6,818 nt of DNA from assembly GCA_017615235.1 (NCBI GenBank), contig JAGAAM010000216.1, positions 1 through 6,818 on the forward strand, in the 5' to 3' direction. Under the pieces are notes generated by a model, which did not search any database, was not told the DNA's origin, and was given only the letters and a program-made list of their open reading frames with translations. Below are positions 1 through 5,314 of the stretch, one piece after another. Both the position numbers and the translations under genes were made by a program. How positions within the stretch are numbered: the stretch's first letter is position 1; each line of letters opens with the position of its first letter. This DNA comes from Clostridia bacterium. Its GTDB lineage: Bacteria > Bacillota_A > Clostridia > Oscillospirales > CAG-382.

Positions 1-456
1 CGCATCTGCGGTGTTATTGTAATACTTCACTCTGTATTTTACAGGAAGCTTGCCGCCGTCGGCAAAGTCATCATCTATATCCCAGGCAATGCTCGCTTCG
101 GCGCACAGAAAAGGTGCAGAGCCAAGATACTGCCGGCCGAAGCTCTTGCCGTCTTTATCGACAATATATCCCTGCTGTTCGTCAGTAAGCACCGGTTCGT
201 CGGCGGATTCGTAGCAGACGTATGCGGCAGAAACGCCGGTTTCCGGACCGTCAACGGTGAAGAAGACGGCACCGTTGATTATATAACCGTCGCGGATCGG
301 CATATCGGCTGTCCCGCCCGCGTTCGCGTTGCCGTAAGCGTCGGCGGATGTGCCTCCCAAAACGTAGATGTATTTCCCGGTCGGAACGGTAAAAGTCTGC
401 GCCGCGAACGCCCCGGGCGCGACAGCGGCAGAAAAGCTGAACTGTCCGTCAGTGCG
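1..456 (-). pseudogene. In-frame continuation of the secreted-protein gene beyond its TAA (possible 3' part of a broken gene)
   Basis: Reading the minus strand in the same frame as the gene at 457-894, the codons directly after the TAA at 459-457 stay open for 152 codons to the window edge. The translation begins RTDGQFSFSAAVAPG and continues with protein-like, beta-rich, Gly/Ala/Asp/Tyr content (for example TVPTGKYIYVLGG and DGYIINGAVFFTVDGPETG). No start codon with a ribosome binding site marks an independent gene; the first Met is 52 codons past the stop (301-303) and has no convincing Shine-Dalgarno. The simplest reading is the rest of a longer extracellular protein cut by a nonsense change (CAA, GAA or AAA to TAA) or by a base-call error. 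Function is not recognised. The true end lies outside the window. Confidence 0.6.
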
Positions 457-894
457 TTACAGACGATAAGTCGTGTTGAAGAAATCGGTCCACTCTTCCT
501 GTCCGAACCAGTCTGACCCGGACGCCGTATATCCGATATTTTTTACGATTACGGTTATATCCTCACCGGAATCGTTTCGCAGCTGCAAACCCGTATAAAT
601 ATCACGCCCGGTCATATTGCGGTTTTCGTTGGTGAAATACACGTCGCCGTAGACGTTATCTTCGATGATCAACGCCTTGCCGATGTTATATCCGAACAGT
701 TGCTCCGGATTGTTGCAGTATATAAATCTGCCGCCTTCGCGAAGCTTATAATCGACACCGGCGGCTTTATTGACCGTTCCAGGAGATACCGTGGCGGGAA
801 GGCCGAAAGGAGTGCTGTATTCAGCCGAAGCCGAAAGTACAAAGCAGGCAAAAAGCATAACAGCGGTCTGTATTACGGATAAAACTTTTTTCAT
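457..894 (-). CDS. Secreted protein of unknown function, 145 aa as encoded, probably truncated by an in-frame stop
   Basis: The start is the ATG at 894-892, preceded six bases upstream by AGGAG (905-901); an ATA-like codon 11 codons further upstream has no such support. Residues 1-24 form a classical signal peptide: MKK, a hydrophobic core to about residue 20, then SASA before EY, so export and signal peptidase I cleavage are expected. The mature part (25-145) is polar and beta-rich with several aromatics (GGRFIYCNN near 54-62, GDVYFTNENRN near 83-93, DWFGQEEWTDFF near 128-139). It has no membrane anchor, sorting motif or catalytic signature that I recognise. The frame closes at TAA (459-457) but continues open for 152 codons, so the 145-aa product may be the front of a larger extracellular protein. 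It sits two bases past the terminator of the upstream gene and I see no clear promoter of its own. Confidence 0.75.
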   Translation of the reverse strand: MKKVLSVIQTAVMLFACFVLSASAEYSTPFGLPATVSPGTVNKAAGVDYKLREGGRFIYCNNPEQLFGYNIGKALIIEDNVYGDVYFTNENRNMTGRDIYTGLQLRNDSGEDITVIVKNIGYTASGSDWFGQEEWTDFFNTTYRL

Positions 895-900
895 TTTGTT

Positions 901-905
901 CTCCT
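901..905 (-). promoter_or_regulatory. Ribosome binding site fixing the start of the secreted protein
   Basis: AGGAG on the minus strand, six bases before ATG 894-892. It selects the MKK start. It lies only two bases (905 to 907) beyond the U-tract of the preceding terminator, which is unusually close. Confidence 0.8.
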
Positions 906-906
906 G

Positions 907-938
907 AAAAAAAGGCAAGCGGATCACTTGCCTTTTTT
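907..938 (-). terminator. Rho-independent terminator after the DUF308-like gene (bidirectional in form)
   Basis: On the minus strand GGCAAG (932-927), a 7-nt loop (926-920), CTTGCC (919-914), then a run of seven T (913-907). Six A precede the stem, so pairing can extend to about 12 bp and the same element would also work on the plus strand. It begins 11 bases after the stop of the gene at 949-1665, as expected for that gene's terminator. Confidence 0.85.
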
Positions 939-948
939 GACGGTCGTA

Positions 949-1665
949 TTATTCGTTTTCATCCGATCCGACGGGTCTTTCGTTTCCGGCGGGAACTTTT
1001 TCTTTTTCCTTGACGACCGAACCGATGTTGTTAAGCACTACGAGCATCGCGAGACCTTCGACGATAAGCGATACGCCCTGGATCTTTTTGACGACTTCGA
1101 CGTTCCATGCATCGGTGGGATTGATGAACACGATGACAGCGAGAGCGGCGGTGATCACAGCGAAGATAAGCGTAATGATGAACAGCTGATTGCGTTCCTT
1201 GCGGGTTATGAATGCATGGATCAGCATAAGAACGGCGCCGAAAGCGAGCAGCGCGCCGACGATCAGATAAAAGCTTTGTACGAACAGCTCGCCTTTGACA
1301 AGAAGCGCGATGCCGACCGCAAGCTCAAACACCGCGGTAAGAATATCTCCTGCAACGCGGTCCTCGTTGTTCTTCATAAAACCGATGCCGATCTTGATAA
1401 GTGTGATCAAAACGTTGACGGAAAGCACGACTCCGATCGCAATACATACGTATTGAAGCGTGTTTTCCCAGAGGAGCATGAGCACGCCGAGCACGACAAG
1501 GATAAGTCCGTCGATTATGTAGCTCCTGAAAAAGTTCTTCACTTTTTCTTTAAAAGGCTTTTTTTCTTTGGGCACTTCGTCTGCTTTTTCAACTGCGGCG
1601 TCAACGGTCGCCGGAACTTCGTTATGCGAGTTTAGATCCTTTTCTTTTTTGCCTTTGCCGAACAT
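949..1665 (-). CDS. DUF308/HdeD-like integral membrane protein, 238 aa
   Basis: Six hydrophobic segments are visible at about residues 48-66, 71-96, 105-124, 129-152, 160-181 and 192-214, arranged as three pairs as in the DUF308 (HdeD-like) family. The family assignment comes from topology and general look, not a diagnostic motif. A soluble, highly charged N-terminal tail (about 45 residues, rich in Lys and Glu, with KEKKPFKEKVKNFFR just before the first span) and an acidic/basic C-terminal tail (216-238) flank the membrane core. The family is associated with envelope or acid stress in enterobacteria, but its role in Clostridia is not established, so no substrate or reaction is assigned. The ATG at 1665 follows GGGAGGT (1681-1675). 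The gene has its own strong promoter (1704-1732) and terminator (907-938), so it can be a single-gene transcript, though read-through from the upstream operon is possible. Confidence 0.7.
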   Translation of the reverse strand: MFGKGKKEKDLNSHNEVPATVDAAVEKADEVPKEKKPFKEKVKNFFRSYIIDGLILVVLGVLMLLWENTLQYVCIAIGVVLSVNVLITLIKIGIGFMKNNEDRVAGDILTAVFELAVGIALLVKGELFVQSFYLIVGALLAFGAVLMLIHAFITRKERNQLFIITLIFAVITAALAVIVFINPTDAWNVEVVKKIQGVSLIVEGLAMLVVLNNIGSVVKEKEKVPAGNERPVGSDENE

Positions 1666-1674
1666 TTCTTATTG

Positions 1675-1682
1675 ACCTCCCG
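1675..1682 (-). promoter_or_regulatory. Ribosome binding site of the DUF308-like gene
   Basis: CGGGAGGT on the minus strand, about nine bases before the ATG at 1665. It is a near-perfect anti-16S match and supports that start. Confidence 0.75.
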
Positions 1683-1703
1683 TTATTCGTGACTTCTATA
1701 AGT

Positions 1704-1732
1704 TTTATAACATTTTTCGAGGATATTGTCAA
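1704..1732 (-). promoter_or_regulatory. Sigma-A promoter of the DUF308-like gene
   Basis: On the minus strand the -35 is TTGACA (1732-1727), followed by a 17-bp spacer and a -10 of TATAAA (1709-1704) preceded by TGT, giving an extended -10. The predicted start is near 1697, leaving a leader of about 30 bases. The -35 lies three bases beyond the stop codon (1738-1736) of the upstream membrane-protein gene. Confidence 0.8.
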
Positions 1733-1735
1733 CAA

Positions 1736-2131
1736 TCATTCATCCGTTTTTTCGCCGTCTTCGTTTTCGGTATATGCCGGACCGACATTTCCGGAGTTCT
1801 CCTCGGCTTCGTCCGTGTTCGTATCGCTTTCTTCGCCGTTATCTTCTGGATCGTCGCCTTTTTGGCTTAATTCACCGGCTATGTGTTTTTTCCTTTTTTC
1901 GAGATAGTAATAAAGCGGCAGTCCGATAAGGCTGAACAGCATTACCGCGATAAATATTATCTGGAACACCTTTTCTCCGCCGCTCGCTTCTTCGACGTGA
2001 TAACCTCCGGACAAGTTTTCCGATACTTCGGCGGAAGATTCAGCGTCTTCGGCAAGTGCGCAGAAAGGCGCCGCGAGAATTGCAAATATCATCAATAAGG
2101 CAATCATGCCAAACATAATTCGTATATGCAT
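1736..2131 (-). CDS. Small exported single-span membrane protein with acidic tail, 131 aa, unknown function
   Basis: Not recognised as a member of a named family. Residues 1-27 look like a cleavable signal peptide ending ALA before ED. A short acidic, Ser/Gly-rich stretch (28-53) follows, then one membrane span (about 54-77), a basic stop-transfer cluster EKRKKH (78-83) and a strongly acidic, low-complexity C-terminal tail (86-131, rich in D, E, N, S, T). This predicts type I topology, with a tiny outside segment and the acidic tail in the cytoplasm. The ATG at 2131 is set by AAGGAG (2145-2140), eight bases upstream; later Met codons lack such a site. It starts 15 bases after the stop of the CapA-like gene and is the last gene of the mscS operon, which suggests a role beside the channel or the CapA-like protein. 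An accessory or anchor role is inference only. Confidence 0.7.
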   Translation of the reverse strand: MHIRIMFGMIALLMIFAILAAPFCALAEDAESSAEVSENLSGGYHVEEASGGEKVFQIIFIAVMLFSLIGLPLYYYLEKRKKHIAGELSQKGDDPEDNGEESDTNTDEAEENSGNVGPAYTENEDGEKTDE

Positions 2132-2139
2132 TATGTCAA

Positions 2140-2145
2140 CTCCTT
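2140..2145 (-). promoter_or_regulatory. Ribosome binding site of the small membrane protein
   Basis: AAGGAG on the minus strand directly after the CapA-like gene's TGA (2149-2147), eight bases before ATG 2131. It chooses between several closely spaced Met codons and indicates coupled translation. Confidence 0.8.
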
Positions 2146-2146
2146 G

Positions 2147-3547
2147 TCACTTCGGCCTAACAGTGAAATCGTCGTCTATAACAGCGTTGACCGATATTCT
2201 GCGAAGTCTTTCAAGCTGGTTTTTCCCTTCGCTTCCGCTGTTGATGACCGTATAATTGTTTTCATGAATAAGGGTGAAATACTTGTTAGTCAAAGTTCCG
2301 TCGTTGCCTATCACGGTCTTGACAAGTCCCGCCGTCAGTTTAAAATTGCTGAACGTAAAGTTGCCTAAACTGTACGCGATCATCTTTCCTTTGTAATACT
2401 CGACTCCCTGCATACAGTGGGAGTGCATCCCGATAACAAGGTCGGCTCCCGCATCGACGAGCGCTTTGCCGAGGATCTTCTGGGTATCAGAAAGCACGGT
2501 GGTGCTTTCGGTACCCCAGTGCATAAAGACTATCACGATATCAGCGATCTCCTTTTCGCGGGCGGTAATGACCGGTGAAAGCGACAGACCGTCGTCACGG
2601 AAAACGCCGCTTTGCGATACGGTCGCCGCACGGGTGTAACGTACGTCGACGGTCGACGACGCGACAAACGAGACAAGCCTGCCGCCTATAACGTAATAGT
2701 AAGGCGCGGTTGCACCGGAAAGGTCCTCGCCTGCGCCTACGTGCCTGATACCTGCGGATTCAAGCGTTGCAATCGTATCCGTAAGAGCGTCTTCGCCGTA
2801 ATCGAAGGCGTGGTTGTTCGCCATTCCGACGATATCGATCCCCATATCGAGTAATATCGAAACGTACTCCGGCTTGCCGCGCAGGGTATAGCGCTTTCCG
2901 GGGATCGGAGTTCCTCTTTCCGACATAACGAATTCGTTGTTCGCCATAGTTATATCCGCGCTTCGCATGATATCAAGGATCTCCGAAGAAACGATCCCGT
3001 CGACGCCTTTTTTTCGCGAATTGTAACGCCGCATCAAGCTCCAGCCGTCTACAAAAGCGGTGTCTCCTACAAATACGATCTCGGCTTCTTCGCCGCAGTC
3101 TTCTATAACCGTCACGTCGGATATATCTCCGCTTAAAAGCTTGACTGCAGCTTTAGGCGAATACCCGGTCAGCGCGATGAAATCGTCGTCGGTAAGACGT
3201 CCTTTTGTTTCTTCGGCGGCGGAAGCTACAGAAGAAAGTTTATCTTCACCGAACCTGTCGGCGAACGAGCGCCAGAAAACGTCCCCGGAGACCGCTGCCA
3301 AAGTTTCGGGCAGTTTATCAGCATTAATATTGATTATGTCAACCGAAAACGATAATTCATCTAAATCGTCAGGTTTTTCCGCAGCGCTCGGAACGGGAAG
3401 ATCGAAATTGCCGGCGGAACGCTCCGAAGGATCAAAACCGTCAGCGTCCGTGCTGCAGAATGCTCCGTTGAACGCGGAAAGCGAAAACGCGGCGGATAGA
3501 ATGAGAAGAACGGCCGCCGAAAGCGCCAATACGCGGTTTACAGACAT
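2147..3547 (-). CDS. CapA-family (poly-gamma-glutamate capsule synthesis-like) metallophosphatase-fold protein, 466 aa
   Basis: The C-terminal part (about 156-400) has the ordered motifs of the CapA/PGA_cap family: GDTAF (161-165), ANNEF (202-206), GMANNHAFDYG (241-251), HWGTE (343-347), GMHSHCMQ (373-380) and SLGNF (393-397). The His, Asp and Asn residues are the expected metal-site residues of the calcineurin-like fold. The N-terminus (1-30) is a hydrophobic signal or anchor segment, so the protein is extracytoplasmic or membrane-tethered. Cys31 is preceded by GAF, not a good lipobox. Residues about 32-155 form an extra region before the catalytic domain, with an acidic linker and a segment containing ALTGYSPKAAVKLL. 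No other poly-gamma-glutamate genes (capB, capC, pgsE) are in the window, so capsule synthesis is not supported and the substrate is unknown. ATG 3547 shares its A with the mscS TAA, indicating translational coupling; AAGGA lies about nine bases upstream inside mscS. Confidence 0.85.
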   Translation of the reverse strand: MSVNRVLALSAAVLLILSAAFSLSAFNGAFCSTDADGFDPSERSAGNFDLPVPSAAEKPDDLDELSFSVDIININADKLPETLAAVSGDVFWRSFADRFGEDKLSSVASAAEETKGRLTDDDFIALTGYSPKAAVKLLSGDISDVTVIEDCGEEAEIVFVGDTAFVDGWSLMRRYNSRKKGVDGIVSSEILDIMRSADITMANNEFVMSERGTPIPGKRYTLRGKPEYVSILLDMGIDIVGMANNHAFDYGEDALTDTIATLESAGIRHVGAGEDLSGATAPYYYVIGGRLVSFVASSTVDVRYTRAATVSQSGVFRDDGLSLSPVITAREKEIADIVIVFMHWGTESTTVLSDTQKILGKALVDAGADLVIGMHSHCMQGVEYYKGKMIAYSLGNFTFSNFKLTAGLVKTVIGNDGTLTNKYFTLIHENNYTVINSGSEGKNQLERLRRISVNAVIDDDFTVRPK

Positions 3548-4356
3548 TATTTCTGTTCCTTAAGATGGACGTCGACCTGCGGATAAGGTATCTCGATCCC
3601 GGTAGCGTCGAATACTTTTTTAAGCTTATCGGTTATACCGAAATAGACGTTCCAGTAATCCTCGCTTCTGCACCAGACCCTTATCGAATATTCGATGCCG
3701 TTTTCCGCAAAACCGGTGATAACTACTGCGGGCGCGGGATCCGCAAGCGTGCCGGGAGTTTTCTGAACAAGCGCGAGCAAAGTGTTCCTGACCTCGTCGG
3801 TATCGTTATTATATGATGCATTTATTTTCATATCCACGCGGCGAAGGTCGCAAACCGAATAATTGACCGTGACGGAGTTTGTCAGACCGCCGTTGGGAGC
3901 CGTAACGATACGGTTGTCGATCGTCCGGATCTCGGTATAGAACACGCCGATCGTGCGAACGGTCCCCGAGTGTTCGCCGTAAGTAATGAAATCGCCGACT
4001 TTAAAGGGTTTGAAAAGCAGTATCATCAAACCGCCGGCAAGGTTGGAAAGCGCGCCCTGCACGGCAAGACCGATCGCAACGCCCGCGGATGCGAGCAGAG
4101 TCACGAGCGAACTCATCGGCACGCCGAGTATCGCGATTGCAGAGATGACGATCATCGATTTTATTGCAAGAGAAAGGAAGCTTTTAATGAATCCGCCGGC
4201 GGTCGGATCCGCCTTCTTCATAAATCTTGTCTTCCCTATCCCTTTTACGAGGACCGAAGACAGTTTGAAGCCGATAACGATGATAAGCACCGCCGCTACC
4301 AGACGGAATCCCGCGGAAAGCGCATATTCTTTCAGTTGTTCCCAAAGCCATTCCAT
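3547..4356 (-). CDS. mscS: MscS-type small-conductance mechanosensitive channel, 269 aa
   Basis: The channel opens on membrane tension and releases ions and small solutes during hypo-osmotic shock. Three membrane spans are visible at about 17-36, 60-80 and 84-115. The third is the pore helix with the small-residue pattern of the family: ASAGVAIGLAVQGALSNLAGG (89-109, split here by description only), followed by the LFKPFKVGD linker (114-122). The beta domain has the TAPNGGLTNSVTVNYS region (152-167), and IPYPQVDVHL (256-265) ends the cytoplasmic vestibule. Length is close to that of the E. coli MscS (286 aa). ATG 4356 follows AAAGGA (4374-4369) at a long spacing of about 12 bases, and no closer in-frame start is present. 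It is the first gene after a perfect consensus promoter and overlaps the next gene by one base. Confidence in the family is high. Confidence 0.93.
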   Translation of the reverse strand: MEWLWEQLKEYALSAGFRLVAAVLIIVIGFKLSSVLVKGIGKTRFMKKADPTAGGFIKSFLSLAIKSMIVISAIAILGVPMSSLVTLLASAGVAIGLAVQGALSNLAGGLMILLFKPFKVGDFITYGEHSGTVRTIGVFYTEIRTIDNRIVTAPNGGLTNSVTVNYSVCDLRRVDMKINASYNNDTDEVRNTLLALVQKTPGTLADPAPAVVITGFAENGIEYSIRVWCRSEDYWNVYFGITDKLKKVFDATGIEIPYPQVDVHLKEQK

Positions 4357-4388
4357 AAATGTGTACCGTCCTTTGAATCTTTAAAACG

Positions 4389-4417
4389 ATTATATCTATA
4401 ATTTGAAAAATTGTCAA
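4389..4417 (-). promoter_or_regulatory. Perfect-consensus sigma-A promoter of the mscS operon
   Basis: On the minus strand TTGACA (4417-4412), a 17-bp spacer, then TATAAT (4394-4389): both hexamers and the spacing are exactly consensus. The predicted start is near 4382, giving a leader of about 26 bases to ATG 4356. It is divergent from the parA promoter. Confidence 0.88.
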
Positions 4418-4427
4418 TATTTAGAGA

Positions 4428-4457
4428 ACAATATAATTATATGTTGTATTATATTGT
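4428..4457. repeat. 10-bp perfect inverted repeat between the divergent promoters (operator-like)
   Basis: ACAATATAAT (4428-4437) and ATTATATTGT (4448-4457) are exact reverse complements separated by 10 bases, so arm centres are 20 bp apart, about two helical turns. The 7-mer ATRTTGT occurs at 4441-4447 and 4451-4457 and, inverted, at 4428-4434. The dyad lies 10 bases from the mscS -35 and 9 bases from the parA -35. The region is extremely AT-rich, which raises the chance of accidental symmetry. A binding site for a dimeric regulator is inference. Confidence 0.45.
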
Positions 4458-4466
4458 GTTTATCTA

Positions 4467-4494
4467 TTGACTTTTATATTAAATTTGATATACT
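4467..4494 (+). promoter_or_regulatory. Sigma-A promoter of parA-parB-serS
   Basis: TTGACT (4467-4472), a 16-bp spacer, then TATACT (4489-4494) preceded by TGA, giving an extended -10. The predicted start is near 4501, about 30 bases before parA ATG 4531. The -35 and -10 each match five of six consensus positions. Confidence 0.75.
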
Positions 4495-4530
4495 GTTATT
4501 TGTAAAATTTTGTATTCCCGGGGGTATCCG

Positions 4531-5313
4531 ATGGGCAAAACTTCGATAATCTGTTTTGCAAACCAAAAAGGCGGCGTCGGCAAAACGACGAGCGCCGTAA
4601 ATATCGCCGCCTGTCTCGCAAGGACCGGGAAAAAGGTGCTTTTCGTCGATTCCGATCCCCAGGGCAACGCGACGAGCGGACTCGGTATCAGGAAAAAGGA
4701 TCTCGGGCACAATACTTACGATCTGCTGATCGGCCGTTCCCGCCTTGAGGAGACCGTATTATCCACCGCCGTCAAAGGTCTTTACGTCGTTCCCGCCGGT
4801 ATAAACCTCGTCGGCGCGGAACTTGAACTTGTCGACGAACCTCAGCGCGAATACCGTTTGAAGAACGCGCTTTCCTCATGCCGAAACGTGTTCGATTACG
4901 TTATCATCGACTGCCCTCCCTCGCTCGGGCTGCTCACGATAAACGCCCTCGCCGCCGCAGATTACGTCGTGATCCCTGTGCTTTGCGAATATTATTCGCT
5001 CGAGGGTCTTTCACAGCTCACCGCGACGATCAAACAGATCAAAAAACGCTATAACCCGGATATAGAACTTCTCGGAGTGCTTATCAATATGTACGACGGG
5101 AGACTGAATCTCACCCTCGCGGTTATGGAAGAGATCAAAAAATACTTTTCCGGAAAGATATTCAAAACGCCGATCCCGCGCAGCGTGAAGATAAGCGAAG
5201 CGCCGAGCCACGGGATGGCAATAACCGATTACGACCGCAACGGCAAAGGCGCCGCGGCATATTCAGCCGTGACGAACGAACTTATCGACCGCTGCCTTAA
5301 GAACGGAGGATAA
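4531..5313 (+). CDS. parA: ParA/Soj chromosome partitioning ATPase, 260 aa
   Basis: A MinD/ParA-type P-loop ATPase that binds DNA non-specifically as an ATP dimer and works with ParB in origin segregation; the Soj branch can also act on DnaA. The deviant Walker A motif is QKGGVGKTT (12-20), with the signature Lys13 and Lys18. The second nucleotide motif is VDSDPQGNATSGLG (39-52), and Walker B is VIIDCPP (124-130). The C-terminal Soj block IPRSVKISEAPSHGMAITDYD spans 215-235 and is strongly conserved. Length fits chromosomal Soj (about 250-260). The start is ATG 4531, with a GGGGGT Shine-Dalgarno-like run six bases before it; an in-frame TTG at 4510 would add seven residues but has no binding site. 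The stop is followed one base later by parB. Confidence 0.95.
   Translation: MGKTSIICFANQKGGVGKTTSAVNIAACLARTGKKVLFVDSDPQGNATSGLGIRKKDLGHNTYDLLIGRSRLEETVLSTAVKGLYVVPAGINLVGAELELVDEPQREYRLKNALSSCRNVFDYVIIDCPPSLGLLTINALAAADYVVIPVLCEYYSLEGLSQLTATIKQIKKRYNPDIELLGVLINMYDGRLNLTLAVMEEIKKYFSGKIFKTPIPRSVKISEAPSHGMAITDYDRNGKGAAAYSAVTNELIDRCLKNGG
5305..5310 (+). promoter_or_regulatory. Ribosome binding site of parB inside the end of parA
   Basis: GGAGGA encodes the last two Gly codons of parA and lies four bases before parB ATG 5315. With only one base between TAA and ATG, parB translation is expected to be coupled to parA. Confidence 0.8.
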
Positions 5314-5314
5314 T

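Noticed and set aside
457..459. Stop-codon reassignment as explanation of the open frame past TAA
   Set aside because: TAA terminates parA, parB, mscS and the DUF308-like gene at family-typical lengths, so it is a normal stop here.
928..1635. Long plus-strand open frame (235 codons, rich in His and Asp)
   Set aside because: It is the antisense shadow of the membrane-protein gene at 949-1665, starts inside the terminator, has no ribosome binding site and a low-complexity composition typical of complementary reading.
2644..2658. CGTCGAC-G-GTCGACG inverted repeat
   Set aside because: Lies in conserved coding sequence, where Val-Asp codons readily create it; no context for a site or terminator.
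3060..4401. Plus-strand open frames opposite the CapA-like gene and mscS
   Set aside because: Both fall entirely opposite genes with clear family motifs and lack start signals or recognisable domains.
4516..4526. CCCGGG core before parA resembling a Noc site
   Set aside because: The flanks do not continue the symmetry (TATT against GGTA), and the G run is explained as the parA ribosome binding site.
4510..4530. Upstream TTG start for parA adding seven residues
   Set aside because: No binding site precedes it; ATG 4531 has a G-rich run at correct spacing and gives the usual Soj N-terminus.
4759..4767. DnaA-box-like TTATCCACC
   Set aside because: A single eight-of-nine match inside parA coding sequence without neighbours; an origin needs a cluster.
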